46,639 bases of DNA from Alkalihalobacillus alcalophilus ATCC 27647 = CGMCC 1.3604 (GTDB taxonomy: Bacteria > Bacillota > Bacilli > Bacillales > Bacillaceae_D). The DNA is taken from NCBI RefSeq assembly GCF_000292245.2, contig NZ_ALPT02000035.1:1-46639 (forward strand). Reading direction: 5' to 3'. Below the pieces are notes generated by a model that saw nothing but the letters and a program-made list of their open reading frames with translations, did no database searches and was not told the DNA's origin. Shown here in pieces: positions 26,425 through 33,973 of this stretch (position 1 is the stretch's first letter; the number at the start of each line of letters is the position of its first letter). The position numbers and the translations under genes are program-made.

Positions 26425-26636
26425 TATAAAGTGAAAAGTCCTCCCCATTTCATCTCCTGACGTTATCAAAATGCTCATAACCTCTATCTTCCAATCATTA
26501 AATGAACTTTCACAGATTACACATACGAGGCACATTTGTATTTAAATGGATTGCTAATAAAATAATTCATTACTTTCATTTTCGTATCCAAGAGGTAAAA
26601 TGAAAGATAGGACACTTAACGCATAATTTCATAAGA
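26425..26636. other. Gene-free stretch
   Basis: AT-rich sequence between the terminator and the first structured repeat. Only short, unsupported open frames are present, and I see no clear promoter or motif. Confidence 0.5.
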
Positions 26637-26963
26637 GGAACAAACGGACTTCGCTTTTTATTCAATCTAGTTACGTCCGTTAGAAGCTCGAGAAAAATCG
26701 GTCGTCTTTATGAAGACAAAAAGCGTCTTCAACAGCCGCCCCTGCCCACAGGACGTGGGTACAAGGCGTTGCGGCAGGATGGCGCGAACTTAGCGTTGAT
26801 CCTTGATATTCTCGCTTCTGAACAAACGGACTTCGCTTTTTATTCAATCTAGCTACGTCCGTTAGAAGCTCGAGAAAAATCGGTCGTCTTTATGAAGACA
26901 AAAAGCGTCTTCAACAGCCGCCCTGTATTTTTTCTCGCTTCTGAACAAACGGACTTCGCTTTA
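26637..26963 (+). repeat. Structured dispersed element, two tandem copies, ending at a ribosome site
   Basis: Two direct copies of a roughly 105-140 bp unit start at 26638 and 26819; the motif GAACAAACGGACTTCGCTTT occurs three times (26638, 26819, 26942). Each unit holds an inverted repeat (AACGGAC with GTCCGTT, extended by CTCGCTTCT with AGAAGCTCGAG) and a hairpin GAAGAC-AAAAAGC-GTCTTC. Copy 1 is longer by about 70 bases, containing a second hairpin (CCTGCC with GGCAGG). The last motif ends 7 bases before the AAGGAGGG ribosome site of the aldo-keto reductase gene. A third copy lies at the right window edge. Confidence 0.88.
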
Positions 26964-26981
26964 TAATTAAGGAGGGTTAAT

Positions 26982-27977
26982 ATGTATGTAGCCAATTCAG
27001 ACAGATATGAGAAGATGATTTATAATCGTGTTGGGAAAAGTGGATTGAAACTCCCTGCAATTTCACTAGGACTATGGCATAATTTTGGAGGAGTTGATGT
27101 CTATGAAAATAGTCGACAAATGGTTCGTGCAGCATTTGATTTAGGCATTACTCACTTTGATTTAGCCAATAATTATGGTCCACCACCTGGTAGTGCAGAA
27201 GAGAATTTTGGACAAATTTTAAAACAAGATTTTCAACCATATCGTGATGAAATGATTATCTCTTCAAAAGCAGGTTACTATATGTGGGCAGGTCCTTATG
27301 GAGATGGTGGTTCCAAAAAGTATCTAGTCGCAAGTCTTGAGCAAAGTTTAAAGCGAATGAACCTTGATTATGTCGATATTTTTTACTCTCATCGTCCAGA
27401 TGAAGAAACACCTATAGAGGAAACAGTAGAAGCACTCGATCTGATGGTTAGACAAGGAAAAGCATTGTATATAGGGATTTCCAATTACTCTGCGGAACAA
27501 ACCCTTGAGATGACAAAGCTGTTTAAAGAATTAAGGACACCTTTTATCATCCATCAGCCTTCTTATAGTATATTTAATCGCTGGATTGAAGATGGACTAA
27601 AGGATGTACTTGTCGATCAAGGCTTAGGAGCGATTGCATTTAGTCCGTTAGCACAAGGTTTATTAACGGATCGCTATTTAAATGGCATTCCTAATGACTC
27701 TAGAGCAAATCGTTCAACAAGCCCATTTTTACAAAAAGAGAATGTCAATGCTACCATTCAGAAAGTACAAAAATTAAATGAACTAGCCAAACAGCGCGGA
27801 CAATCCTTAGCAGAGATGGCGGTTTCATGGATATTACGAGATGGGATTGTAACAAGTGTGTTAATTGGAGCAAGCAAAGTGATTCAAATCGAGGCAAATG
27901 TGCGTGCACTTGATAACTTATCATTTAACCAGAAAGAACTTATAGAAATTGAGAACATTGTAAAAAACGATTCATAA
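26982..27977 (+). CDS. Aldo-keto reductase, YghZ/GpaA-like L-glyceraldehyde 3-phosphate reductase
   Basis: 331 residues, cytoplasmic NADPH-dependent (beta/alpha)8 barrel. It follows E. coli YghZ closely: SLGLWHNFGGVDVYENSRQM, FDLANNYGPPPGSAEENFG, SSKAGYYMWAGPYGDGGSKK, YVDIFYSHRPDEETPIEE, IHQPSYSIFNRW and SVLIGASKVIQIEANV. The catalytic tetrad is expected at the Asp and Tyr of FDLANNYG, the Lys of SSKAGY and the His of FYSHRPD. YghZ reduces L-glyceraldehyde 3-phosphate and methylglyoxal, a detoxification role. The ribosome site AAGGAGGG is excellent. The 5' leader is a structured repeat element, which is unusual. Confidence 0.92.
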   Translation: MYVANSDRYEKMIYNRVGKSGLKLPAISLGLWHNFGGVDVYENSRQMVRAAFDLGITHFDLANNYGPPPGSAEENFGQILKQDFQPYRDEMIISSKAGYYMWAGPYGDGGSKKYLVASLEQSLKRMNLDYVDIFYSHRPDEETPIEETVEALDLMVRQGKALYIGISNYSAEQTLEMTKLFKELRTPFIIHQPSYSIFNRWIEDGLKDVLVDQGLGAIAFSPLAQGLLTDRYLNGIPNDSRANRSTSPFLQKENVNATIQKVQKLNELAKQRGQSLAEMAVSWILRDGIVTSVLIGASKVIQIEANVRALDNLSFNQKELIEIENIVKNDS

Positions 27978-27985
27978 GCACCTTC

Positions 27986-28028
27986 TTATAAGAAAGGCAC
28001 ATCTTCTGAGCGAGGTGCCTCTCTTATA
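27986..28028 (+). terminator. Hairpin after the aldo-keto reductase gene
   Basis: TATAAGAAAGGCAC pairs with GTGCCTCTCTTATA with two mismatches. No long T run follows, so termination may be weak. Confidence 0.6.
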
Positions 28029-28041
28029 TGCTTAGTGAACG

Positions 28042-28075
28042 AAAAAATCATTCAAGCCTTAGTGGCCTGAATGAT
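28042..28075 (-). terminator. Terminator overlapping the end of the YtkA-like gene
   Basis: Minus-strand ATCATTCAGGCC, loop ACTAA, GGCTTGAATGAT, then six Ts. The left arm is made of the last codons (His-Ser-Gly-His), and the stop codon lies in the loop, so coding and termination signals share bases. Confidence 0.85.
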
Positions 28076-28553
28076 CCATTTCTTCTTCCTCATCATCTGT
28101 TGCTTCTTCTTGTCCGTCCTCAAATATCTCTGCCAATTCTTCATCCGTAAAATCACCGACGATAACTTCTTGTTGTGGCATGACGTGCATATTGCGAGCC
28201 GTGACATGAGCTTGTACATAATAAATGTCTTCCTCTAAGAAACTATATTCCATTTCATACATTCCGTTTTCACTATGAGTACCTTCGATCATCTCACTTG
28301 CTTCTTTGCTACCTAAAGTCCATACTTCAAAGACAACTTCATCCGCATCCTCAATAGGTTGTTCTCCTTGTGTCACTTCTGCGGTGATGACAGTCGCTTC
28401 GTTTACGGCTATATCCTCTTCTAAAAATATCTCAACATCAATCATCGTTAATGTATCTGGTTCATTTACCTGTTCCTGTCCATTCTGATTACACGCACTT
28501 AAAATCACAATCAACGTTAAAAATAGTACAACTTGTCTTACCTTCATTCTCAT
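28059..28553 (-). CDS. YtkA-like (FixH-type) lipoprotein
   Basis: 164 residues from ATG 28553 (AAAGGAG ribosome site 7 bases upstream). A lipoprotein signal peptide ends in LSAC (Cys20 or close). The body is a small beta-sandwich of the YtkA type, with VEIFLEEDIAVNEATVITAE and MYEMEYSFLEEDIYYVQAHV, and a Met/His pair in ARNMHVMPQQEVIVG. The tail is highly acidic and ends in MDHSGH. The His/Met content suggests a possible copper or metal role, as proposed for some YtkA/FixH relatives, but this is inference. Single-gene transcript. Confidence 0.8.
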   Translation of the reverse strand: MRMKVRQVVLFLTLIVILSACNQNGQEQVNEPDTLTMIDVEIFLEEDIAVNEATVITAEVTQGEQPIEDADEVVFEVWTLGSKEASEMIEGTHSENGMYEMEYSFLEEDIYYVQAHVTARNMHVMPQQEVIVGDFTDEELAEIFEDGQEEATDDEEEEMDHSGH

Positions 28554-28781
28554 TACAAATTCTCCTTTCATCCTTACCCACTCTATTTATTGCTTTTTTA
28601 ATATAGCTCATAAATGTGAAACCTAAGTGAAGTATGACTATTTAATTCTCTTCACTAATTTAGCATAAGTAATCAAAAAATGACATTTGAGCGTAAGTAA
28701 TGTAAAGAGGTTAGGAAGTGAATTAGCTCCCAACTGGTTGCTTTTAAAGCTTATATAGAACGTGTTTGATTTAAAAATTGA

Positions 28782-29067
28782 TTCGTAATGAAAATCCTGG
28801 CTTCTCTCTTTTACGGTGCGTATTATCCTTTATTCGTAATGAAAATCTTGACTTCTCTCTTTTACGGTGCGTATTATCCTTTATTCGTAATGAAAATCTT
28901 GACTACGCTCTTTTACGGTGCGTATTATCCTTTATTCATAATGAAAATCCTGGCTTCTCTCTTTTACGGTGCGTATTATCCTTTATTCGTAATGAAAATC
29001 TTGACTACGCTCTTTTACGGTGCGTATTAATCTTTATTTTCATAATGAAAGTCTTAATCCCGCTCTT
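28782..29067. repeat. 51-bp tandem repeat array B (five full units plus a partial)
   Basis: Units begin at 28782, 28833, 28884, 28935 and 28986, plus a degenerate unit from about 29037; spacing is exactly 51. Each unit starts TTC(G/A)TAATGAAAATC and carries the core GGTGCGTATTA with CCTTTA at its end; the variable middle reads TTGACTTCTCTCTTTTAC or close. Period, start motif (GTAATGAAA) and core (GTGCGTATTA) are shared with array A. Several frames stay open because of the period, but no ribosome site is present, so I judge it non-coding. Confidence 0.9.
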
Positions 29068-29472
29068 TTATAAAAGTTGCATGAGCTCACTATTTACTTT
29101 CTCTAAATTTTGCAAAAGCTTTGTAGTGCTGTAATAATCAATTTTGGCGTGGTAAATATTCGCATAATTCATTTGTTCCTTGTAAGATAATGCTTCAAAA
29201 TCATCGATACTGTTATTCGTATAGCTCTGATAATCTTGAAAGACAGATTCCTGTAGTTTTTCTAAGCCATAACTTAATTCATGAACCGAATGCTGTAGCT
29301 GTTTATAGGCTCCCGTATCATTTCCTTCGTATTGAAATTGTTGATTGCTTCTTTTTAACTGTTGTTTGATTTTTTCCAATAACATATTTTGAGATTCATT
29401 CACTTCCATATGATTCAAAATTTGTTCACAAGCATTTAAGAGCTCCTGAATACGTTCAGTTGATTGATACAT
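29068..29472 (-). CDS. Helical protein of unknown function (134 aa)
   Basis: Start at ATG 29472 with GAGGTGG 5 bases upstream; the longer frame begins with a GTG inside that site. The protein is hydrophilic, rich in Gln, Glu, Asn and Leu, and predicted almost entirely helical (for example IQELLNACEQILNHMEVNES), with no signal peptide or membrane segment. I do not recognise a family. It is bounded by the 51-bp array at its 3' end, where the last degenerate unit nearly touches its stop codon, and by the divergent pepT gene. Confidence 0.72.
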   Translation of the reverse strand: MYQSTERIQELLNACEQILNHMEVNESQNMLLEKIKQQLKRSNQQFQYEGNDTGAYKQLQHSVHELSYGLEKLQESVFQDYQSYTNNSIDDFEALSYKEQMNYANIYHAKIDYYSTTKLLQNLEKVNSELMQLL

Positions 29473-29656
29473 GATTGCCACCTCATTAACAAATAGTTTT
29501 TCCTATTATTTGTCATACTGGAAAAACTATACGACCATTACATCTCCACGACTTTTTCGATTCGCCAGCACCGACTGGACATGATATGATTAGATCAAAA
29601 AGTTTTCTGATAATAACATTACTGATTATCATCTACTTAGCAAAGGGGACCACTTT

Positions 29657-30892
29657 ATGAACAAAACCGAATTAATCAAACGTTTAATTAAATATGCAAA
29701 AATTGATACTCAATCAAATGAAGAAAATGAAGCCTGTCCATCTACAGTTGGGCAGTTAGAATTAGCCCAGCTGTTAGTAGAGGAATTAAAAGAAATCGGC
29801 ATGTCCGATGTAACCATCGATGAGAATGGCTATGTGATGGCGACCCTACCTGCCAACACAGACAAAGAAGTTCCAACGATTGGTTTTTTAGCCCATGTTG
29901 ATACGGCTACAGACTTTACAGGCAAAAACGTTAACCCACAAGTTATTGATAAGTATGATGGAAATCCAATCGTTTTAAATGAAGAGAAGAAAGTAATTTT
30001 ATCACCGAAGGATTTCCCACAAATGAGTAACTACATAGGACATACATTAGTCACAACCGATGGTACCACACTACTTGGAGCCGATGATAAAGCGGGAATT
30101 GCTGAAATTATGACAGCGATGGATTATTTAATTAAACATCCTGAAATTAAACATGGACGTATTCGTATTGCTTTTACACCTGATGAAGAGATCGGTCGTG
30201 GGCCACATAAATTTGATGTAGGAGCTTTTGATGCTGATTATGCTTATACTTTAGATGGTGGACCTTTAGGGGAGTTACAATACGAAAGCTTCAATGCTGC
30301 CGGTGCGAAAATAACGATTAAAGGTTCAAACATTCACCCTGGTACCGCAAAGGGGAAAATGGTCAATTCAAGTAAGATTGCGATGGAATTGCATCGCCGC
30401 CTTCCAGCTGCCCAAGCACCTGAATTTACGGAAGGATATGAAGGTTTTTATCATCTCTTATCTTTAGAAGGAGATGTTGAAGAAACAAAAATGTATTATA
30501 TTATTCGCGATTTTGATCGTACAGAATTTGAGAACAAAAAAGCTCAACTCCTTTCAATCGTACGGGATATGAATGCCATCTATGAAGAAGATCGTGTCTT
30601 TATTGAGATGAATGATCAATATTACAATATGAAGGAAAAAATTGAACCGGTAAAAGAAATCGTTGATATTGCCTCTACCGCCATGAAGAATGTAAACGTC
30701 GATCCGATTATCGAACCAATCCGTGGTGGAACGGATGGTTCACAAATTTCTTATATGGGATTGCCTACTCCTAATCTCTTTACAGGTGGGGAAAATTACC
30801 ATGGTAAATTTGAATTTATTTCTGCCGACAATATGGTTAAAGCAACAGAAGTGATCATTGAAATTGTTCAACTTTTTGAATCAAAAGAATAA
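29657..30892 (+). CDS. pepT: Peptidase T (tripeptide aminopeptidase)
   Basis: 411 residues, the usual PepT length. M20 zinc aminopeptidase releasing the N-terminal residue of tripeptides in the cytosol. Motifs: FLAHVDTATDFTGKNV (His ligand and Asp), LLGADDKAGIAEIM (bridging Asp), FTPDEEIGRG (catalytic Glu and Glu ligand), AYTLDGGPLGELQYE (Asp ligand), and GGTDGSQ plus the C-terminal TGGENYHGKFEF His. Ribosome site AAAGGGGAC precedes the ATG. It looks monocistronic. Confidence 0.96.
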   Translation: MNKTELIKRLIKYAKIDTQSNEENEACPSTVGQLELAQLLVEELKEIGMSDVTIDENGYVMATLPANTDKEVPTIGFLAHVDTATDFTGKNVNPQVIDKYDGNPIVLNEEKKVILSPKDFPQMSNYIGHTLVTTDGTTLLGADDKAGIAEIMTAMDYLIKHPEIKHGRIRIAFTPDEEIGRGPHKFDVGAFDADYAYTLDGGPLGELQYESFNAAGAKITIKGSNIHPGTAKGKMVNSSKIAMELHRRLPAAQAPEFTEGYEGFYHLLSLEGDVEETKMYYIIRDFDRTEFENKKAQLLSIVRDMNAIYEEDRVFIEMNDQYYNMKEKIEPVKEIVDIASTAMKNVNVDPIIEPIRGGTDGSQISYMGLPTPNLFTGGENYHGKFEFISADNMVKATEVIIEIVQLFESKE

Positions 30893-30944
30893 AAACAACA
30901 TGAGTCGGCTATAGTGTCATCTCTTACATAGTCACTCTAAAATG

Positions 30945-30988
30945 AAAAAAACTGTGCCGATAAAGTCACTTTTGACCTTATCGGCACA
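30945..30988 (-). terminator. Terminator of the Nudix/small membrane protein operon
   Basis: TGTGCCGATAA and TTATCGGCACA form a perfect 11-bp stem with further internal pairing, followed on the minus strand by seven Ts. It could also slow pepT transcripts in the other direction, but without a T run there. Confidence 0.88.
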
Positions 30989-31003
30989 GCCCCTACATAA
31001 GCA

Positions 31004-31234
31004 TTATCTATGCTCTCTATGTCTTGGTCTCTCTTCAGACTCTAAATGATAAGAACTAGAGGAGAGCTGCTTTCTTTCTTCTTGCTCCAACTTTTTCATT
31101 TCTAATTCTAACTCCAATTCTTTAACCTCTAACCTTCTCTCTTTTAAATCATAATCTTTTTTCACTGCATAAGCTCCGACACCCATTGCAGGAAGGACGA
31201 CAATCGCAATCATTAACACAATTTCAAACGGCAT
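31004..31234 (-). CDS. Small membrane-anchored coiled-coil protein (76 aa)
   Basis: Start at ATG 31234 with AAAGGTGG 7 bases upstream. One N-terminal membrane helix (MPFEIVLMIAIVVLPAMGVG onward), then a strongly charged coiled coil (RRLEVKELELELEMKKLEQE) and a His/Arg/Ser-rich tail. The layout resembles PspB/phage-shock-like or YvlD-neighbour membrane peptides, but no clear family match is claimed. It lies 22 bases downstream of the Nudix gene in the same operon. Confidence 0.75.
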   Translation of the reverse strand: MPFEIVLMIAIVVLPAMGVGAYAVKKDYDLKERRLEVKELELELEMKKLEQEERKQLSSSSYHLESEERPRHREHR

Positions 31235-31256
31235 TATGTAACCACCTTTTCTTTTT

Positions 31257-31709
31257 CTAATTCGTGTCACCTAAGTAAATTTTCTTACCTTCATTATGTA
31301 TCAAATATTTAATCATTTGATAAGGATAAAACCTGAGCTGGTGGAGCTCATTCAAATTCACCCATACGACATCGACTTGATGTTCATCTGGATTTTGAGG
31401 ACGACACTCTTCTAGCGATGATGTCAACTGACAAGAAAAATAATACTCAACTTGATGAAGGTCATAATCAAATTCAGCATATTGATGGTTTTTTCCAATA
31501 TATTCTCTTATATGAGCAATTTCTTGAATCGTAACCTTTTGTCCAATCTCTTCTAAACATTCTCTTTGTAATGCTTGATGAAAAGTTTCCCCATGCTCCT
31601 GTCCACCACCGGGACACATATAAAAGAAGCCTTCTCGATCCTCATTTTTAGTTAATAAAATGTGATTGTTTTGAATGATTAAAGCCTTAATAGAATTTCG
31701 AACAGCCAA
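31257..31709 (-). CDS. Nudix hydrolase
   Basis: 150 residues from a TTG at 31709 with GAGGTGG 6 bases upstream. A complete Nudix box GX5EX7REUXEEXGU is visible at residues 35-57 (Gly35, Glu41, Arg49, Glu50, Glu53, Glu54, Gly56). Such enzymes hydrolyse nucleoside diphosphate-linked compounds with Mg2+; the substrate cannot be told from sequence here. The N-terminus (NSIKALIIQNNHILLTKNE) fits a common Bacillaceae subgroup. First gene of a two-gene operon. Confidence 0.9.
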   Translation of the reverse strand: MAVRNSIKALIIQNNHILLTKNEDREGFFYMCPGGGQEHGETFHQALQRECLEEIGQKVTIQEIAHIREYIGKNHQYAEFDYDLHQVEYYFSCQLTSSLEECRPQNPDEHQVDVVWVNLNELHQLRFYPYQMIKYLIHNEGKKIYLGDTN

Positions 31710-31783
31710 CCGGAACCACCTCTTCAGTTATATTCGCTTTATACTCAATAATTCCTTTATTATCGTGTTAAAAAAGAGGATAG

Positions 31784-32062
31784 GACAAAACTCTGTTCTG
31801 ATTTGAAAAGCGTTCTACTCACCGTTCCCGAAAATCATGCTCCGCGTCCTATGGGGTGGCACCGAACTAACCGGCTTGGCCGGTGGATTTCGGCCTGCCA
31901 CTAGATCCCACTGGAGTCTCCGCATGTTTTCGTCCACTAAGATAGAGGATAAACCTTCTCATTCCTTTTGTAATATAAAATAAATAATTTCCATTAAAAA
32001 AATTAGATGACCGTCATTTCTATTCACCTAACTCTTTTTTTAGTCGTTTTGTCCCAGCCTCC
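31784..32062. repeat. GC-rich hairpin repeat element ending in GTTTTGTCCCAGCCT
   Basis: Intergenic element without coding potential between Nudix and DUF4097 genes. It is bounded by AGGACAAAACTC on the left and GTTTTGTCCCAGCCT on the right, partly inverted. The centre (31856-31901) is a long hairpin: GTGGCA with TGCCAC, CCGAA with TTCGG, ACCGG with CCGGT. It also carries CTGGAGTCTCCGCATG. The right boundary is shared with the element inside the isd operon, and the GGAGTCTCCG motif is shared with the element at 39.2 kb. Confidence 0.75.
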
Positions 32063-32073
32063 TTAACCTTACT

Positions 32074-32852
32074 TTATCTTCCATTAGATTTCAATGAGAC
32101 ATTTCCTATTTCTGTCGTTAATTCAACTAAAGGGGCTGTTTCATCATTTAAATTAACAGACGCGGGAAGATCAACAGACTGTCCTCCTAGCTGACTACGC
32201 AGTTCATGTCTTAACGCCACTGGAGCCTCTATTAAAGTGACTTGAACATCGCCAACCGAAGAATGGGCTTTAATATTCGCCATTAATTCGGTCACCTTAA
32301 TATCAATCACCCCAACCTCACTTCTTGCTGTAATTTCACCTTTCACTTCGTCGACTTCTATCAGTCCAACCGATGCATATAATTCAAAATGCTCTGCTGT
32401 TACCTCTGATACTCTTATGCTCCCGACACTATTATTTACTTTCAGTTTTGAAAGCTCTTTTTCCGGTATTTGAATGGTCAAGTTGCCGTAGTCAGGAAAA
32501 ATCGAAAAAAGTTTAACAGTCGGTTTTTTACTAATTCAATAAAAAGATTTGATTGCGATTGCTGAACAACTAGCTCGTAATTATCTAAATGTTTTTGCTC
32601 TGTTTCTCCTTCTAATGAGACGATGATCTCATCGCCATCATAGCTCTTTAATTGGACATCACCCACACTTGTGACCACTTCAATCGCTTCTACAGAGTTC
32701 GCTTCAACTTGTTTTGTTACATCTAATGTAGCAAGATTAAAAGGAGAGTGACCATATTGATAAAGAACGACATTGCCAATAATTGATAACCCAATGAGAA
32801 AAAAAGCAATTCCGACTATTTTTTTGATAGGTAAATTCCAATTCAACTTCAT
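32074..32852 (-). pseudogene. DUF4097 membrane-anchored protein, frameshifted
   Basis: Two overlapping open frames (32478-32852 and 32074-32481) together make one DUF4097 beta-repeat protein of about 259 residues. The N-terminal part has a membrane segment (about 9-29) and then repeats of the form SVGDVQLKSYDGDEI; the second part continues with SVGSIRVSEV, EVGVIDIKVTE and SSVGDVQV. Adding one A to the minus-strand run of six (plus 32524-32529) joins them in frame, reading ELVKKPTVKLF then PDYGNLTIQIPEK, typical of the family. The second frame has no ribosome site. It overlaps the DUF1700 gene by ATGA and is last in the PadR operon. Either a real mutation or a sequencing error. Confidence 0.85.
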
Positions 32853-33391
32853 GACCCCCTAATCACTTTTAAATTAAATGATAAATAGCGAAGGGTTCCC
32901 TTATAAATAAGACGAAGAGTATAATAGGCACCAACTAATGCCAACAACCCGACTCCTACCAACCCAAGCATATAAAAGATTTCTTTTAGAAAGGTTAATG
33001 TAAATCCACTTTCGATTAATAATAAAACCGGTGAAAATACAAGAACCGCTCCCACTGTAAGGAGGACAAACGGTACTGTTAAAACGAGCACATATGGAGC
33101 AAGGACAATAACTAAATTAAAAAAACCTAATCCTAAAGTGGCGAGGACAGCCCTCGAAACATTTTTAAAGGATGGATTCTCATTAGCATTCGAAACTTTC
33201 ATATTATATAAGATTTCTTTAGCTACTTTTTTCGGTGAACCGAGTCCCTTAATAATATCTTCTTCACTCCGACCTTTTTCACGACCGATATAAAAATGCT
33301 CCTCATAATCAACAAGAATTTCTTCTCTCTCTTTTTCTGGAACACTCATTAATTCCTGTTCCAGTTGCTCCATAAAACGATCTTGTAGCAT
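32849..33391 (-). CDS. DUF1700/HAAS-domain membrane protein
   Basis: 180 residues from ATG 33391, whose first base is the last base of the PadR stop (TAATG), with GGGGAGGG upstream; the longer frame overlaps PadR without reason. The N-terminal HAAS-type helical domain (residues about 5-65, LEQELMSVPEKEREEILVDY, then GLGSPKKVAKEIL) is followed by about four membrane segments. In this common operon type the protein pairs with a DUF4097 protein, and the set is often linked to envelope stress. Translational coupling to both neighbours is evident. Confidence 0.9.
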   Translation of the reverse strand: MLQDRFMEQLEQELMSVPEKEREEILVDYEEHFYIGREKGRSEEDIIKGLGSPKKVAKEILYNMKVSNANENPSFKNVSRAVLATLGLGFFNLVIVLAPYVLVLTVPFVLLTVGAVLVFSPVLLLIESGFTLTFLKEIFYMLGLVGVGLLALVGAYYTLRLIYKGTLRYLSFNLKVIRGS

Positions 33392-33708
33392 TACATTCCC
33401 TCCCCATCTATCATCGATTGTACTCCTTTTGAGAAATGACTCCATTCCTTAACGAGCTCATTTTTATAGAACCTGCCACTCTCTGTTAGACAATAATATT
33501 TTCGTGGTGGACCTTCCTTTGATTCACGTAAATAAGTAGAAAAATAACCATCCTTTGTTAATCTTCTTAACAAGGGATAAATCGTTCCCTCTGATATCTC
33601 AATCTGTTTGGAGATTTCCTCCACTAATTCATACCCATACCTATCCTTCTGAGCTGTTAAGACGAGGACACATAATTCCAAAACACCTTTTTTAAATTGA
33701 ATATTCAT
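33391..33708 (-). CDS. PadR-family transcriptional regulator
   Basis: 105 residues, short PadR (subfamily 2) winged helix. Motifs are KKGVLELCVLVLTAQKDRYG and YELVEEI, the recognition helix SEGTIYPLLRRLTKDGY and the wing GPPRKYYCLTESG. AGAGGTG precedes the ATG. It heads the operon with DUF1700 and DUF4097 genes and likely represses it through the AGGTAC repeats just upstream. The inducing ligand is unknown; PadR relatives such as LtrA/LmrR respond to envelope-active compounds. Confidence 0.92.
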   Translation of the reverse strand: MNIQFKKGVLELCVLVLTAQKDRYGYELVEEISKQIEISEGTIYPLLRRLTKDGYFSTYLRESKEGPPRKYYCLTESGRFYKNELVKEWSHFSKGVQSMIDGEGM

Positions 33709-33727
33709 CGTACAACACCTCTTTAAC

Positions 33728-33752
33728 AGGTACTATATATTGCAAGGTACCT
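33728..33752. promoter_or_regulatory. Candidate PadR operator
   Basis: AGGTAC occurs at 33728-33733 and again inside the palindrome AAGGTACCTT (33743-33752), flanking TATATATTGC. It is 20-45 bases upstream of the padR start, so autoregulation is likely. The spacing fits a PadR dimer only loosely. Confidence 0.55.
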
Positions 33753-33768
33753 TATAAATCTTAATTTA

Positions 33769-33972
33769 TCATGATATTTTATGAATATCAAGTAATTTTT
33801 GGAAAATAGTCTCTGGATTTTGTTGTTGGTACACTTGTCTTTTAGTTTTGACTTTTTGGGCTAAAGTCTGAAGAGTCGGCTCTTCCTTTTGACTGTGCCT
33901 CCTAAAAAAAGACTGCTCAAAGTTTCTTTCGTCTTTGAACCAGCCTCTTCTCTTTAATTCTTTTTCATTCAT
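33769..33972 (-). CDS. Small basic protein of unknown function (67 aa)
   Basis: Start at ATG 33972, one base after the stop of the lipoprotein gene; the longer frame would run inside that gene. Hydrophilic, rich in Lys, Arg and Gln (MNEKELKRRGWFKDE, later VKTKRQVYQQQNPE), no membrane segment. The ribosome site is weak (GGAT), consistent with translation coupled to the gene before. It is the last gene of the ABC transporter operon. No family recognised. Confidence 0.65.
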   Translation of the reverse strand: MNEKELKRRGWFKDERNFEQSFFRRHSQKEEPTLQTLAQKVKTKRQVYQQQNPETIFQKLLDIHKIS

Positions 33973-33973
33973 A

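Noticed and set aside
26326..26535. 69-residue minus-strand open frame
   Set aside because: It overlaps the terminator of the 42-residue gene and has no ribosome site.
14657..29067. CRISPR array interpretation of the 51-bp repeats
   Set aside because: The middle segments are nearly identical within an array, so they are not unique spacers, and no cas gene is present.
28778..29134. Two overlapping open frames (118 and 80 residues) over the second repeat array
   Set aside because: Both are open only because the unit is 51 bases; no start signals, and one runs into the opposite-strand gene at 29068.
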